This document shows, one piece after another, positions 6,982 to 14,374 of a DNA stretch of 36,023 nucleotides. Each line of letters begins with the position of its first letter. The stretch's first letter is position 1. The notes beneath the pieces are model-generated. The model saw only the letters and a list, made by a program, of their open reading frames with translations. It did not search any database and had not been told where the DNA came from. The position numbers were made by a program, and so were the translations under genes. This stretch comes from a virus, in the IMG/VR virus record IMGVR_UViG_3300043313_000227, positions 1-36,023 of that record. One strand, 5' to 3'.

Positions 6982-7199
6982 ACGCGCTCGAGCAAACCCG
7001 CGGCGGGTTCATTCGATGCTCCTGGGCGTGCGGCGCGTGCGGCGACGGCGGCGGCGAGCGCGGATCCGTGCGGCCATGGCGGCGCCCTGGCGAGACGGAG
7101 GAGGCGGCCGCCGCTCGACTGACTCAGGACACCCGCGGGCGATGCGTCGAGGGATGCGCGTTCACCGCGACCGCGGACGGCGGATCACCCGATGCGTAA
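6978..7199 (+). CDS. Small Cys-rich hypothetical protein
   Basis: 73 residues with six Cys: RCSWACGACGDGG near the N-terminus and GRCVEGC near residue 57, spacing that could hold zinc. GTG start overlaps the preceding stop (GTGA), and the stop overlaps the ASCH gene start by 8 nt. Otherwise low complexity, rich in Gly, Arg and Ala. No family recognised. Confidence 0.5.
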   Translation: MNALEQTRGGFIRCSWACGACGDGGGERGSVRPWRRPGETEEAAAARLTQDTRGRCVEGCAFTATADGGSPDA

Positions 7200-7575
7200 T
7201 ATGTCGTTCGCGCTCACGACGCGCCAGGTTCGGCGCCGCGATAAAACCGTGACGCGCCGAAACGGTTGGACGTTCGCGAAAGTCGGCGACGTCGTGCAAC
7301 CCGTGATCAAGTCGCAGGGGATCCCGAAGGGCGGGCACGTCGAGAAGATCGGCGGCCCGATCCGGTTCGTCGAGGTCCGGCGCGAGCGGCTCGACGCGAT
7401 CACGATCGCGGACGTCGCGCGCGAGGGGTTCCCGAACCTCACGGCGCGCGCGTTCATCGCGATCTATCTCGACGCGAACGGCGGCGCGCCGGATCAGGTC
7501 GTCACCCGGATCGCTTTCGAGTATCTCGAGGCGCACGAGATCCCGACGGCGCGCCGACGTCGGGCGGCCGCGTGA
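7192..7575 (+). CDS. ASCH-domain (PUA-like) protein
   Basis: 127 residues matching the ASCH/PUA-like fold seen in many phages: N-terminal SFALTTRQVRRRDKTVTRR, then KVGDVVQPV and KGGHVEKIGGPIRFVEV (beta-barrel strands), then RLDAITIADVAREGFPNLT (~65-83) and a C-terminal helix. ASCH proteins bind RNA or act on modified nucleosides; some homologues hydrolyse N4-acetylcytidine. Activity here is not shown. ATG 7192 overlaps the previous stop; ATG 7201 is an alternative start that would trim three residues. It is followed directly by the terminase small subunit. Confidence 0.72.
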   Translation: MRNMSFALTTRQVRRRDKTVTRRNGWTFAKVGDVVQPVIKSQGIPKGGHVEKIGGPIRFVEVRRERLDAITIADVAREGFPNLTARAFIAIYLDANGGAPDQVVTRIAFEYLEAHEIPTARRRRAAA

Positions 7576-8132
7576 GCAAACGCCGCGGCAAGACCAAACC
7601 CAAAGGCAAGCGGAAACCCGCGGAGCCCGTCGAGGGGCCCATGTCGATCGCCGCGTTCGCTCGCGACAGGAACGTCGACGAGAAGGCCATCCGCAAGGGG
7701 ATCGCGTCCGAACGGATCCCGCCCTCGTGCGTCGGACTCTCGAGCACCGGGCGCCGCCAAGTGATCACCGACGTCGCCGCCGCGCGCGCCGCGTGGGATG
7801 CGAACGCCGCCCGGGTTCCCAACGGTCCCGCCGTCGATGCCGGTCGCTCGTCGCTCGTCGAGGCGTCGACGCTCACGGCAATGGAGCGCCATCGGCGCCT
7901 CAAGATCGACAACGATCTCCGCGAGGGCCTGGCGCTCAGTGTTCCCGCGGCGAAGCGTGAGGCGTTTGAAAGCTACCGCACGATCCGCGATACCCTCCTG
8001 AACGTGTCGGCCCGATACGCGGAGGAGCTCGCCGTGATCACCGATCCCGCGGAACTCCGCCGGCGCCTCGACGCGATCATCCGCGAGGCGCTCGGCGAAT
8101 GTGCGGATCGACTCGAGGCGAGCGGGGAGTGA
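7572..8132 (+). CDS. Terminase small subunit, Nu1-like
   Basis: DNA-recognition subunit of the packaging motor. 186 residues starting from GTG 7572 (GTGA overlap). A basic leader of ~20 residues is followed by an HTH-like segment SIAAFARDRNVDEKAIRKG (~26-44). A long helical region then includes STLTAMERHRRLKIDNDLR (~98-116), typical of Nu1-type proteins, where the N-terminal winged helix binds cos and the C-terminus docks the large subunit. The overlap with the GpA-type terminase supports the call. A cos site is expected nearby but was not identified. Confidence 0.78.
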   Translation: MSKRRGKTKPKGKRKPAEPVEGPMSIAAFARDRNVDEKAIRKGIASERIPPSCVGLSSTGRRQVITDVAAARAAWDANAARVPNGPAVDAGRSSLVEASTLTAMERHRRLKIDNDLREGLALSVPAAKREAFESYRTIRDTLLNVSARYAEELAVITDPAELRRRLDAIIREALGECADRLEASGE

Positions 8133-10204
8133 GCGACGCCGCCGCCGTCCGCGTGATCCGCCAGGCGCGGGCCGACGGCATCCGTCCGGAGCGCGTGCTC
8201 ACCGTGTCGCAATGGGCCGACGAGAAGCGACGGCTCCCGAAGAAGTCGAGCGCGGAGTCCGGGCCCTGGCGCACCGACCGCACGCCGTACCTCCGCGAGA
8301 TCATGGACAACTTTTCGTCGACGTCCGACGTCGAGGAAACCGTGTTCATGAAAGCCTCGCAGATCGGCGGGACGGAGGTTCTCCTGAACGCGCTCGGCTA
8401 CATCATCGATCACGCGCCCGGGCCCGTGATCATCGTGTGGCCGACGGACGGCACGGCGAAACGGAACTCCCGTCAACGCGTCGGGCCGCTCACGACGGAC
8501 ACGCCCGCGATCGCGGAGAAGGTCGCGCCGGTCAAGTCCCGCGACTCGACGAACACCGTCCTCGAGAAGTCGTTCCCCGGCGGGCACCTCGTGATCGCGG
8601 GCGCGAACTCCGCGAACGGTTTGAAGTCGATGCCGGCGCAGTACGCGCTCATGGACGAACTCGACGGCTGGCCAATCGACGTCGATGAGGAGGGATCGCC
8701 GATCGCGCTCGTCGAGGTGCGACAACGCACGTTCTCCCGTCGGAAGCGACTCAAGATCTCGTCGCCGTCGATTGCGGGGCGCTCGGCGATCGAGGCCGCG
8801 CACGATCGCGGCGATGCGCGCCGGTTCTTCGTCCCGTGTCCGATCTGTTCAGAATTTCAGGAACTCACGTTCGACCGGATCGTCTGGACGAAGCTCGGAC
8901 TCCCGCCGGCCGCCGCCGTGTACGAGTGTGCGGGATGCGGCGGGTACATCCGCAATCATCAAAAAACGGCAATGCTCGCCGCGGGCGAATGGCGCGCGAC
9001 ACACCCGGGCCGCGGCGGCGGGAAGATCCGGAGCTATCACCTCAACGCCCTGTACGCGCCGGTCGGTTGGATCTCCTGGGGCGAGATCGCCGTCGATTTC
9101 GTCGCGAGCGAAAAGGATCCGGAGAAGCTCCGCGTTTTCATCAATACGATCTTGGGCCAGGTGTGGACGTCGAAGGGCGAGGCGCCTGAATGGGAATCGC
9201 TCTACAACCGGCGCGACACGTACGCGATCGGGACCGTTCCCCGCGGCGCGCTCGTACTCACGTGCGGCGTCGACGTGCAGAAGGAACGGCTCGTATACGA
9301 GGTCGTCGGATGGGGCCGCGGGAAATCCTCATGGTCGATCGACGCGGGCGAGATCCCCGGCGATCCCGCCGACATGGAACGGGGTCCGTGGGGCGAACTC
9401 GAAAAACTGACGGCGCGATTGTTCCCGCACGAAAGCGGGATCGAGATGCCGATCCGATTGCTCGCGATCGACTCCGGGTATCAGGATCAACCCGTTCACG
9501 CGTGGGTCCGGCGCCCGCACTCGACGCAAGTGATCGCCGTGAAGGGTTTCGAGTACGGCGGCGCGATCATCGGATCACCGAAGCCGGTCGAAGTCATGAT
9601 CAGCGGGAAGAAACGGAAGCGAGGCGGGCGCGTCTGGCCGGTCAGCACCTCGATCGCGAAAACGGAATTCTACGGGTTCCTTCGTCTCGAGCGTGAACCG
9701 AACAAACCGGATCCCGCCGGCTACGTTCGATATCCGGAGTACGGCGAGGAGTGGTTCAAACAGATCACCGCGGAGCAACTCACGGCGACGAAAACCCGCC
9801 GCGGGTACATCCGGCTCGAGTGGTCGGTCCTCGCCGGTCGCCAGAATCACGCGCTCGACTGTCGCGTCTACGCGCGCGCCGCCGCCGCGCTCGCCGGCCT
9901 CGACCGGATGAACGACCGCGATTGGGACGCCCGCGAGAAATTCCTGGGACTCCACCAAACGCCCGCCGCCGCCGCCGCGGACGCCGCCGCCGACGCTCGA
10001 GCGCGCCGCCCTGGCACGCCGCCGGCGCCCGCCCAGGAGGCGGCGACGTCGAGCTCGACGCCACCCGCCGCGCCGGCGCCGCTCCGCCCGGGACTCCGCC
10101 CGCGTCCGGCGCCCGCCGCGCCGCCGACGCCCGCGGCGCCCAGGAAACCGGCGCCGCCCGCCTGGGTTCCGTCGCGTCCCGGCTGGCTCAAGCCTCGGTC
10201 GTAG
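8129..10204 (+). CDS. Terminase large subunit, GpA family
   Basis: Packaging ATPase and nuclease of 691 residues from GTG 8129, chosen because it overlaps the small-subunit stop. Seen: P-loop-like KASQIGGTE (75-83), Walker B LMDELD (174-179), a zinc ribbon CPIC...CAGC (Cys 237, 240, 267, 270), and nuclease-region acidic strands CGVDVQKERL and LAIDSGYQDQP, with HALDCRVYA near the end of the conserved part. The last ~75 residues (from about 10,000) are Ala/Pro/Arg low complexity, probably a flexible tail that binds portal or is lineage-specific. GpA terminases usually cut at cos sites, so genome ends are probably cohesive. Confidence 0.95.
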   Translation: MSDAAAVRVIRQARADGIRPERVLTVSQWADEKRRLPKKSSAESGPWRTDRTPYLREIMDNFSSTSDVEETVFMKASQIGGTEVLLNALGYIIDHAPGPVIIVWPTDGTAKRNSRQRVGPLTTDTPAIAEKVAPVKSRDSTNTVLEKSFPGGHLVIAGANSANGLKSMPAQYALMDELDGWPIDVDEEGSPIALVEVRQRTFSRRKRLKISSPSIAGRSAIEAAHDRGDARRFFVPCPICSEFQELTFDRIVWTKLGLPPAAAVYECAGCGGYIRNHQKTAMLAAGEWRATHPGRGGGKIRSYHLNALYAPVGWISWGEIAVDFVASEKDPEKLRVFINTILGQVWTSKGEAPEWESLYNRRDTYAIGTVPRGALVLTCGVDVQKERLVYEVVGWGRGKSSWSIDAGEIPGDPADMERGPWGELEKLTARLFPHESGIEMPIRLLAIDSGYQDQPVHAWVRRPHSTQVIAVKGFEYGGAIIGSPKPVEVMISGKKRKRGGRVWPVSTSIAKTEFYGFLRLEREPNKPDPAGYVRYPEYGEEWFKQITAEQLTATKTRRGYIRLEWSVLAGRQNHALDCRVYARAAAALAGLDRMNDRDWDAREKFLGLHQTPAAAAADAAADARARRPGTPPAPAQEAATSSSTPPAAPAPLRPGLRPRPAPAAPPTPAAPRKPAPPAWVPSRPGWLKPRS

Positions 10205-10441
10205 TGGAGCGGAGTGGAGCAACCCGGGCGGGATTACAAAAGTGTTCCACGTGGAACACGGGCGCCGACGTCGAGCTCCTCGAAACCGGCTCGCCGCCGC
10301 GCCAGGCGCGCCGCCTGTAGGCGCCAGGACGCCCGCCCGCCCGTCTGGCCCTCCCGCCGACGGCGCCGTTCCTGGGGCACGCCAGGCGCCTCGACCGTTT
10401 CCGCCGGATCGCCCGCCGTGCTATCCTCCCGATCAAACCTC
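10205..10441. other. 237-bp intergenic region between terminase and gpW-like gene
   Basis: No convincing gene. It holds a short direct repeat of GTGGAGC at 10204-10219, the parS palindrome at 10242-10259, several CCAGG/CCTGG words and a weak -10-like TATCCT at 10422-10427 ahead of ATG 10442. The frame starting at 10242 is open but looks like Arg/Pro-rich read-through of GC-rich DNA. Confidence 0.6.
10242..10259. promoter_or_regulatory. parS: parS-like ParB-binding palindrome
   Basis: GTGTTCCACGTGGAACAC is a perfect 18-bp palindrome. Its central 16 bases, TGTTCCACGTGGAACA, match the bacterial chromosomal parS consensus TGTTNCACGTGNAACA at every defined position. Chromosomal-type ParB proteins load onto such sites and spread as CTP-dependent clamps. 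No parA or parB gene is visible in the window, so a host ParB or one encoded elsewhere would be the ligand. Only one copy was found. The DNA match is direct; the function is inference. Confidence 0.8.
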
Positions 10442-10651
10442 ATGCCGTGGACACAGACCGACGCCGACAACCTACGCCGCGCAATCGCCGACGGCCGCGG
10501 CGCCCGGTCGATGTCATTCGGCGATCAGACGGTTGTGTTCAACTCGCTCAAGGAAATGATCGAGCTCCTCGCCATCATGGAAACCGACGCCGCGACGACC
10601 GCGGGCACCCGTCGCGCGTACCGTGTGGCCGTCACGAGCAAAGGCGTTTAG
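10442..10651 (+). CDS. gpW-like head-tail joining protein
   Basis: 69 residues starting MPWTQTDADNLRRAIADGRG, then SMSFGDQTVVFNSLKEMIELL. This is the compact alpha/beta pattern of gpW-family joining proteins: an N-terminal helix, a beta hairpin around a GD turn, and a second helix with SLxEM. In lambda, gpW sits between terminase and portal genes and completes the head before tail attachment. Here it follows terminase but is separated from the portal gene by a 3.7-kb sugar cassette. The frame is open upstream to 10214, but that part crosses the parS region and looks non-coding. Confidence 0.8.
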   Translation: MPWTQTDADNLRRAIADGRGARSMSFGDQTVVFNSLKEMIELLAIMETDAATTAGTRRAYRVAVTSKGV

Positions 10652-10669
10652 AAGGGTTCGCGCCCGCCC

Positions 10670-11404
10670 ATGGCCGCGCCGCTCCTCGCCGCCGTCTACT
10701 TCGGATCCGGCGCCGCGGGCGACGATTTCCGCCGCCTGGCGAACGTCCTCGAGTATTCGGCGCGACGTCACGCGCCGGCCTGGCGCCTCGACGTCCGACA
10801 CGTTCCGCCCGCGACCGGCTACCGCTCAACGCTCGGCGTTCCCGCTCATGAGAACAATTCCGCGAAGCTCGATCACTGGCGCGACGTGATCGCGAGCGCC
10901 GCCGACGGCGACCGCGTGCTCCTCATCGACGCCGACACGATGATCACCGGGTCACTCGATGACGCGTGGGATCGCTCGTTTGATCTCGCGTACACGACCG
11001 CGGCGGATCGGCTCCCGCTGAACGCCGGCGTCGTGTTCGTGAACGTGTCGGATCGCTCGCGCGGGTTCCTCGAGCAATGGGCCGCCGTGAACCGGAGTTT
11101 CCTCGGCGATGCGAACGCGCTCCGGCCCTGGCGCAATCGGTACGCGGGGATCAATCAGGCGGCGCTCGGGTTCATGCTCGAGCGCGCCGGCCACGGATGC
11201 CAGGTCGAGCGGCTCGACGGCGTGATCTGGAATTGCGAGGACTCCAATTGGCGCCGGTTCGATCCCGACGTCACGCGGATCGTTCACGTGAAGTCGGATC
11301 TCCGGCGGGCGATCCTCCGCGGGCACTCGCGGCCGGCGCTCGCGAACATCGTCACCGCCTGGCACGCCGTCGAGGCCAGCGTGAAAGCAGAGGCCAGGAC
11401 ATGA
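10670..11404 (+). CDS. GT-A-like glycosyltransferase
   Basis: 244 residues with features of a nucleotide-sugar-dependent glycosyltransferase: RVLLIDADTMI with the metal-binding DAD at 87-89, and LPLNAGVVFVNVS (~114-126), the order seen in GT8-like and related phage enzymes. A region around GINQAALGFML and a late HVKSDLR motif with His (possible metal ligand) also fit. Sugar donor and acceptor are unknown. First gene of the inserted sugar cassette; overlaps the next gene by ATGA. No membrane span, so it would act in the cytoplasm, for example on virion proteins or sugar intermediates. Confidence 0.68.
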   Translation: MAAPLLAAVYFGSGAAGDDFRRLANVLEYSARRHAPAWRLDVRHVPPATGYRSTLGVPAHENNSAKLDHWRDVIASAADGDRVLLIDADTMITGSLDDAWDRSFDLAYTTAADRLPLNAGVVFVNVSDRSRGFLEQWAAVNRSFLGDANALRPWRNRYAGINQAALGFMLERAGHGCQVERLDGVIWNCEDSNWRRFDPDVTRIVHVKSDLRRAILRGHSRPALANIVTAWHAVEASVKAEART

Positions 11405-13059
11405 CGGCGCCGCTCGTGAGCGTGATTATCCCGACGCACAATCACGCGCACGTGATCGGCGAGGCGATCGCGAGCGTGCTCGAGCAGACCGTTCCCGTCG
11501 AGGTCATCGTGATCGATGACGGCTCGACCGACTCGACGCCCGACGCGCTCGCCGGCTACACGGACACGCGGGTCCGCTCGATCCGTCAGCAGCAAAGCGG
11601 GCCCTCCGCGGCGCGGAACCTCGGGATCGAGATGGCGCGCGGGGCGTTCGTGATGTTCCTCGACGCCGACGACGTCATCGCGCCGGAGAAGCTCGAGACG
11701 CAACTCCGGGCGTTCGATGCGACGGTCGGTTGGGTTCTGTGCGACGTCGAGATCAGGGACGCCGCCAAGCACCGAACGATCAACGCGTCGGCGCAATACC
11801 GATACGACCGGCTCGATCTCGGCGGATGGATCGCGCCGATCCTCCGAAACGGGAACGTGATCCCGATCATGTCGCCGCTCGTGCGACGGTCAACGATCGG
11901 CGCGCTCCGGTTCGATGATGCAAAGGTTCCGGAGGACTGGTATTTCTGGATCGCGATCGCGGAGGCGGCGCGATGCCGGTACGTTCCGGAGGTGCTCGCG
12001 ACCTATCGACACGGGATCACCGGGCGCTCGCGGCTCCCGAAGTCGGCGCGCCTGGCGCATCACGGGATCCGCTCGCCGCTCCGGCTCAATCTCGGATGCG
12101 GCAACCCGGCGGATCGCTCCTGGCACCCGCTCGACGGGTTCGTGAATCTCGACAAGGCGCTCGGTTGGAAGTTTGAACACGGCCTCGGCGAATTCGCGAA
12201 CGGGACCGTCGCGGGGATCACGATCTCGCACGCGCTCATGTACCTCGCGGCGCCCGCCTGGCCGACGTTCGTCGATGAGCTCGCCCGCGTGCTCGAGCCT
12301 GGCGGCGTGGTTCGGATCACGGAGGACGCGACCGACGACCGGCGATCCCGATCGTTCGGCGGATGGAAGGGATCGCAACCGGCGATCACGCTCACGACGC
12401 CGGCGTTCGTCCGCGAGCACCTGGCGGCCGCGGCGTTCGACGTCGCCGATGTCACGCCGGAGGAGACGCGGTTCCGCGACGGCTCGCTCCGGCAACGGTT
12501 CCACGGCGATCCGCCTGATGTCTTTTTCGTCGAGGGCGTCAAGCGGAACGCGATCCTATTCGCGCCGCACGCCGACGACGAGACGCTATTCGCGGCGTTC
12601 ACCCTGCAACGCGCCCGCCCGCGGATCGTGATCTGTTTTCCGTCCGTGCGCGACTACGGCGACACGTACCACCGGGCGGAGGAGTCGCGCCAGGCGGCCG
12701 CCATCCTGGGCGCCGGGCCCGTCGTGCAATGGCAGGGCGGCGATCTCGCGGCGCGGATGCGCGAGCTCGTCGAGGCGCACGGCGCGCCGTCGGAAGTGTG
12801 GGCGCCGTCGGCGAACGCATCGCACGCGGATCACGTGGCCGTCGCCGCCGCGGCGCTCGAGGTGTTCGGCGCCGACGTCCGGAGGTACCAGACGTATCAG
12901 GGCGAGGAGCGGGTCCGCGAGGGCCGCGAGGTTCCGCCGCCGACGCCCGCGGCGATCGAGCGGAAGATCCGCGCGCTCGCGTGCTACACCTCGCAACTCA
13001 CGCACCCGCGGAGCTCGGCGTTCTTTCTCCACGATCAACGGGAGTACGAGGAATGCTAA
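11401..13059 (+). CDS. Fusion: GT2 glycosyltransferase, SAM methyltransferase, PIG-L/LmbE deacetylase
   Basis: 552 residues with three enzyme domains in order. Residues ~1-215: GT2 glycosyltransferase with SVIIPTHNH (7-15), VIVIDDGSTDST (35-46), SGPSAARNLG (66-75) and FLDADD (86-91, DxD = DAD). Residues ~225-380: class I methyltransferase with LNLGCGN (229-235), ITISHALMYL (273-282) and VLEPGGVVRI (297-306). Residues ~383-552: PIG-L/LmbE-type zinc deacetylase with APHADDE (388-394) and SHADHVAV (474-481), the PHxDDE and HxDH pair; Ala replaces the usual Pro. Together they could transfer, methylate and N-deacetylate an N-acetyl sugar. ATG overlaps the previous stop; the next gene starts inside this one. 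Domain identities are strong, joint function is inferred. Confidence 0.82.
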   Translation: MTAPLVSVIIPTHNHAHVIGEAIASVLEQTVPVEVIVIDDGSTDSTPDALAGYTDTRVRSIRQQQSGPSAARNLGIEMARGAFVMFLDADDVIAPEKLETQLRAFDATVGWVLCDVEIRDAAKHRTINASAQYRYDRLDLGGWIAPILRNGNVIPIMSPLVRRSTIGALRFDDAKVPEDWYFWIAIAEAARCRYVPEVLATYRHGITGRSRLPKSARLAHHGIRSPLRLNLGCGNPADRSWHPLDGFVNLDKALGWKFEHGLGEFANGTVAGITISHALMYLAAPAWPTFVDELARVLEPGGVVRITEDATDDRRSRSFGGWKGSQPAITLTTPAFVREHLAAAAFDVADVTPEETRFRDGSLRQRFHGDPPDVFFVEGVKRNAILFAPHADDETLFAAFTLQRARPRIVICFPSVRDYGDTYHRAEESRQAAAILGAGPVVQWQGGDLAARMRELVEAHGAPSEVWAPSANASHADHVAVAAAALEVFGADVRRYQTYQGEERVREGREVPPPTPAAIERKIRALACYTSQLTHPRSSAFFLHDQREYEEC

Positions 13060-13757
13060 CGGTCCTAACGTGGAAGTGGGGCGCGAAGTTTTCCGCCCGT
13101 CACGTGAACACGCTCCGCTCGATGCTCGCGCGCCGGCTCGCGCTCGAGCACCGCGTCGTGTGCGTCACGGATGACGCCGCGGGGATCGACTCCGACGTCG
13201 AGACGATCCCGCTCCCTGGTCGACACTCCGACTCGCCGCGATGCCGTCGCCGTATGCGGGCGTTCGATGCGACGTGGGCCCGCGGGATCGGCGAGCGGAT
13301 CCTCGCGCTCGATCTCGACGTCGTGATCACCGACGATCTCACGCCGGTCGTCGACCGTCCGGATCCGCTCGTGTGCTGGCGCGTCGGGTACGCGGGCGTG
13401 TTCTCCGGCTCCGTGATCCTGATGAACGCCGGCGTCCTCGATCCGCTGTGGCGGGCGTTCGACAAGGATCCCGCCGGCTACGCCAGGCGCGCCTCGCCGC
13501 GCGGCGTCGGCAGCGATCAGGCGATGCTCAATTTCTACTTGGGGCAATCGACGACGAAGCTCCGGCCCGGCGTGTGGACGGAGGCCGACGGGTTCGTGAC
13601 GTTCTTCGGCGCGGGATACGAACGGCTCGAGCGCCGCGGCGTAGGGCCTGGGAATCCGAAGCTCCCGCCAGGCGCGCGGATCGTCGTCCTGGGGAGTGAT
13701 GATCTCTACGTGCTCGAGCAGGGCGAGCACTATCCATGGATCAGCGAATGGCGATAG
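13053..13757 (+). CDS. GT-A-like glycosyltransferase, DLD type
   Basis: 234 residues starting MLTVLTWKWG. The key segment RILALDLDVVITDDL carries DLD (87-89), a metal/nucleotide-sugar DxD, followed by LMNAGVLDPLW and GVGSDQAMLNFYL, a pattern like the first cassette enzyme and other phage proteins annotated as glycosyltransferases. The donor is unknown. ATG lies 7 nt inside the fusion gene's end, so the two are coupled. The true start is clear because TGC TAA of the upstream gene spans it. The next glycosyltransferase starts 22 nt before this gene ends. Confidence 0.68.
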   Translation: MLTVLTWKWGAKFSARHVNTLRSMLARRLALEHRVVCVTDDAAGIDSDVETIPLPGRHSDSPRCRRRMRAFDATWARGIGERILALDLDVVITDDLTPVVDRPDPLVCWRVGYAGVFSGSVILMNAGVLDPLWRAFDKDPAGYARRASPRGVGSDQAMLNFYLGQSTTKLRPGVWTEADGFVTFFGAGYERLERRGVGPGNPKLPPGARIVVLGSDDLYVLEQGEHYPWISEWR

Positions 13758-14374
13758 AGCTCGTGACGTTCGTTCCGTTCGATCTCGAGGCAAACCTGGG
13801 GCGCGCCTACAATCACGCGATGGCGCTCCTCCCGCCGGACGCCTGGGCGGTTCTGTTCGATCACGACGCGATGCCGACGACGCGGGAATGGTACCGGCAG
13901 ATCACCGAAGTGATCGAGCACCGGCCCGACGTCGGACTACTCACGGCGACGACGAACCGGATCGCGTCGCCGTGGCAGCGCGCCGCGGAGTCCGATCTGA
14001 ACAATCACGACATGGCGTATCACCGGAAGCTCGGCGCCGCGCGCCTCGAGCGCCGGACGCTCCTCGACGTCACCGACACGAAGGGCCTCGGCGGCGTGCT
14101 CATGGTGCTGTCGAGGCGAACCTGGGAACGCGTCGGCGGGTTCGTCGACGGAATGCTCTGTGTCGATCACATGATGCACTTCGCCGTCGCGCGCGCAGGC
14201 CTCAGGGTCTACGTCGTCGATAGTCTGTACGTCTACCATTGGCGCCGCGCACACGGCGACGAACTCCCGGCCAGCGTGCCAAAGGCCAAACGCTGTCCAT
14301 GTCGAGGGCCTGAACCGACGCCGACGCGGCGGATCCCGATCGTTCCGGAAGGGGCAACGAATGAGACTCGATAG
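13736..14374 (+). CDS. GT2-like glycosyltransferase, DHD type
   Basis: 212 residues. AYNHAMALLPPDAWAVLFDHD (split around residue 36) ends in the DxD-like DHD (42-44) followed by AMPTT, and GGVLMVLSRRTWERVGGF (~118-135) matches the acceptor-side segment of GT2 enzymes that process secreted or surface sugars. The C-terminal ~35 residues after VYHWRRAHGDELP are a basic, Pro-rich tail. Two starts are possible: ATG 13736 or ATG 13748, four codons in. The gene overlaps both neighbours and is the last of the cassette, running directly into the portal gene. Confidence 0.68.
   Translation: MDQRMAIELVTFVPFDLEANLGRAYNHAMALLPPDAWAVLFDHDAMPTTREWYRQITEVIEHRPDVGLLTATTNRIASPWQRAAESDLNNHDMAYHRKLGAARLERRTLLDVTDTKGLGGVLMVLSRRTWERVGGFVDGMLCVDHMMHFAVARAGLRVYVVDSLYVYHWRRAHGDELPASVPKAKRCPCRGPEPTPTRRIPIVPEGATNETR

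Noticed and set aside
9990-10190. GC-rich low-complexity 3' end of the terminase gene as a separate element
   Set aside because: It stays in frame with the terminase and reads as an Ala/Pro-rich tail; no independent signal is seen.
10214-10441. Upstream extension of the gpW-like gene
   Set aside because: The extension is Arg/Ser-rich, crosses the parS site and is absent from the compact gpW fold; ATG 10442 gives the expected length.
10242-10559. Plus-strand frame starting with the peptide MFHVEH in the parS site
   Set aside because: The peptide is simply the parS palindrome translated. The remainder is Pro/Arg-rich, lacks a ribosome site and overlaps the gpW-like gene in another frame.
11284-11297. 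TTCACGTGAA-like sequence as a second parS
   Set aside because: Lacks the outer TGTT/AACA arms; only the CACGTG core is shared, which is common in this GC-rich sequence.
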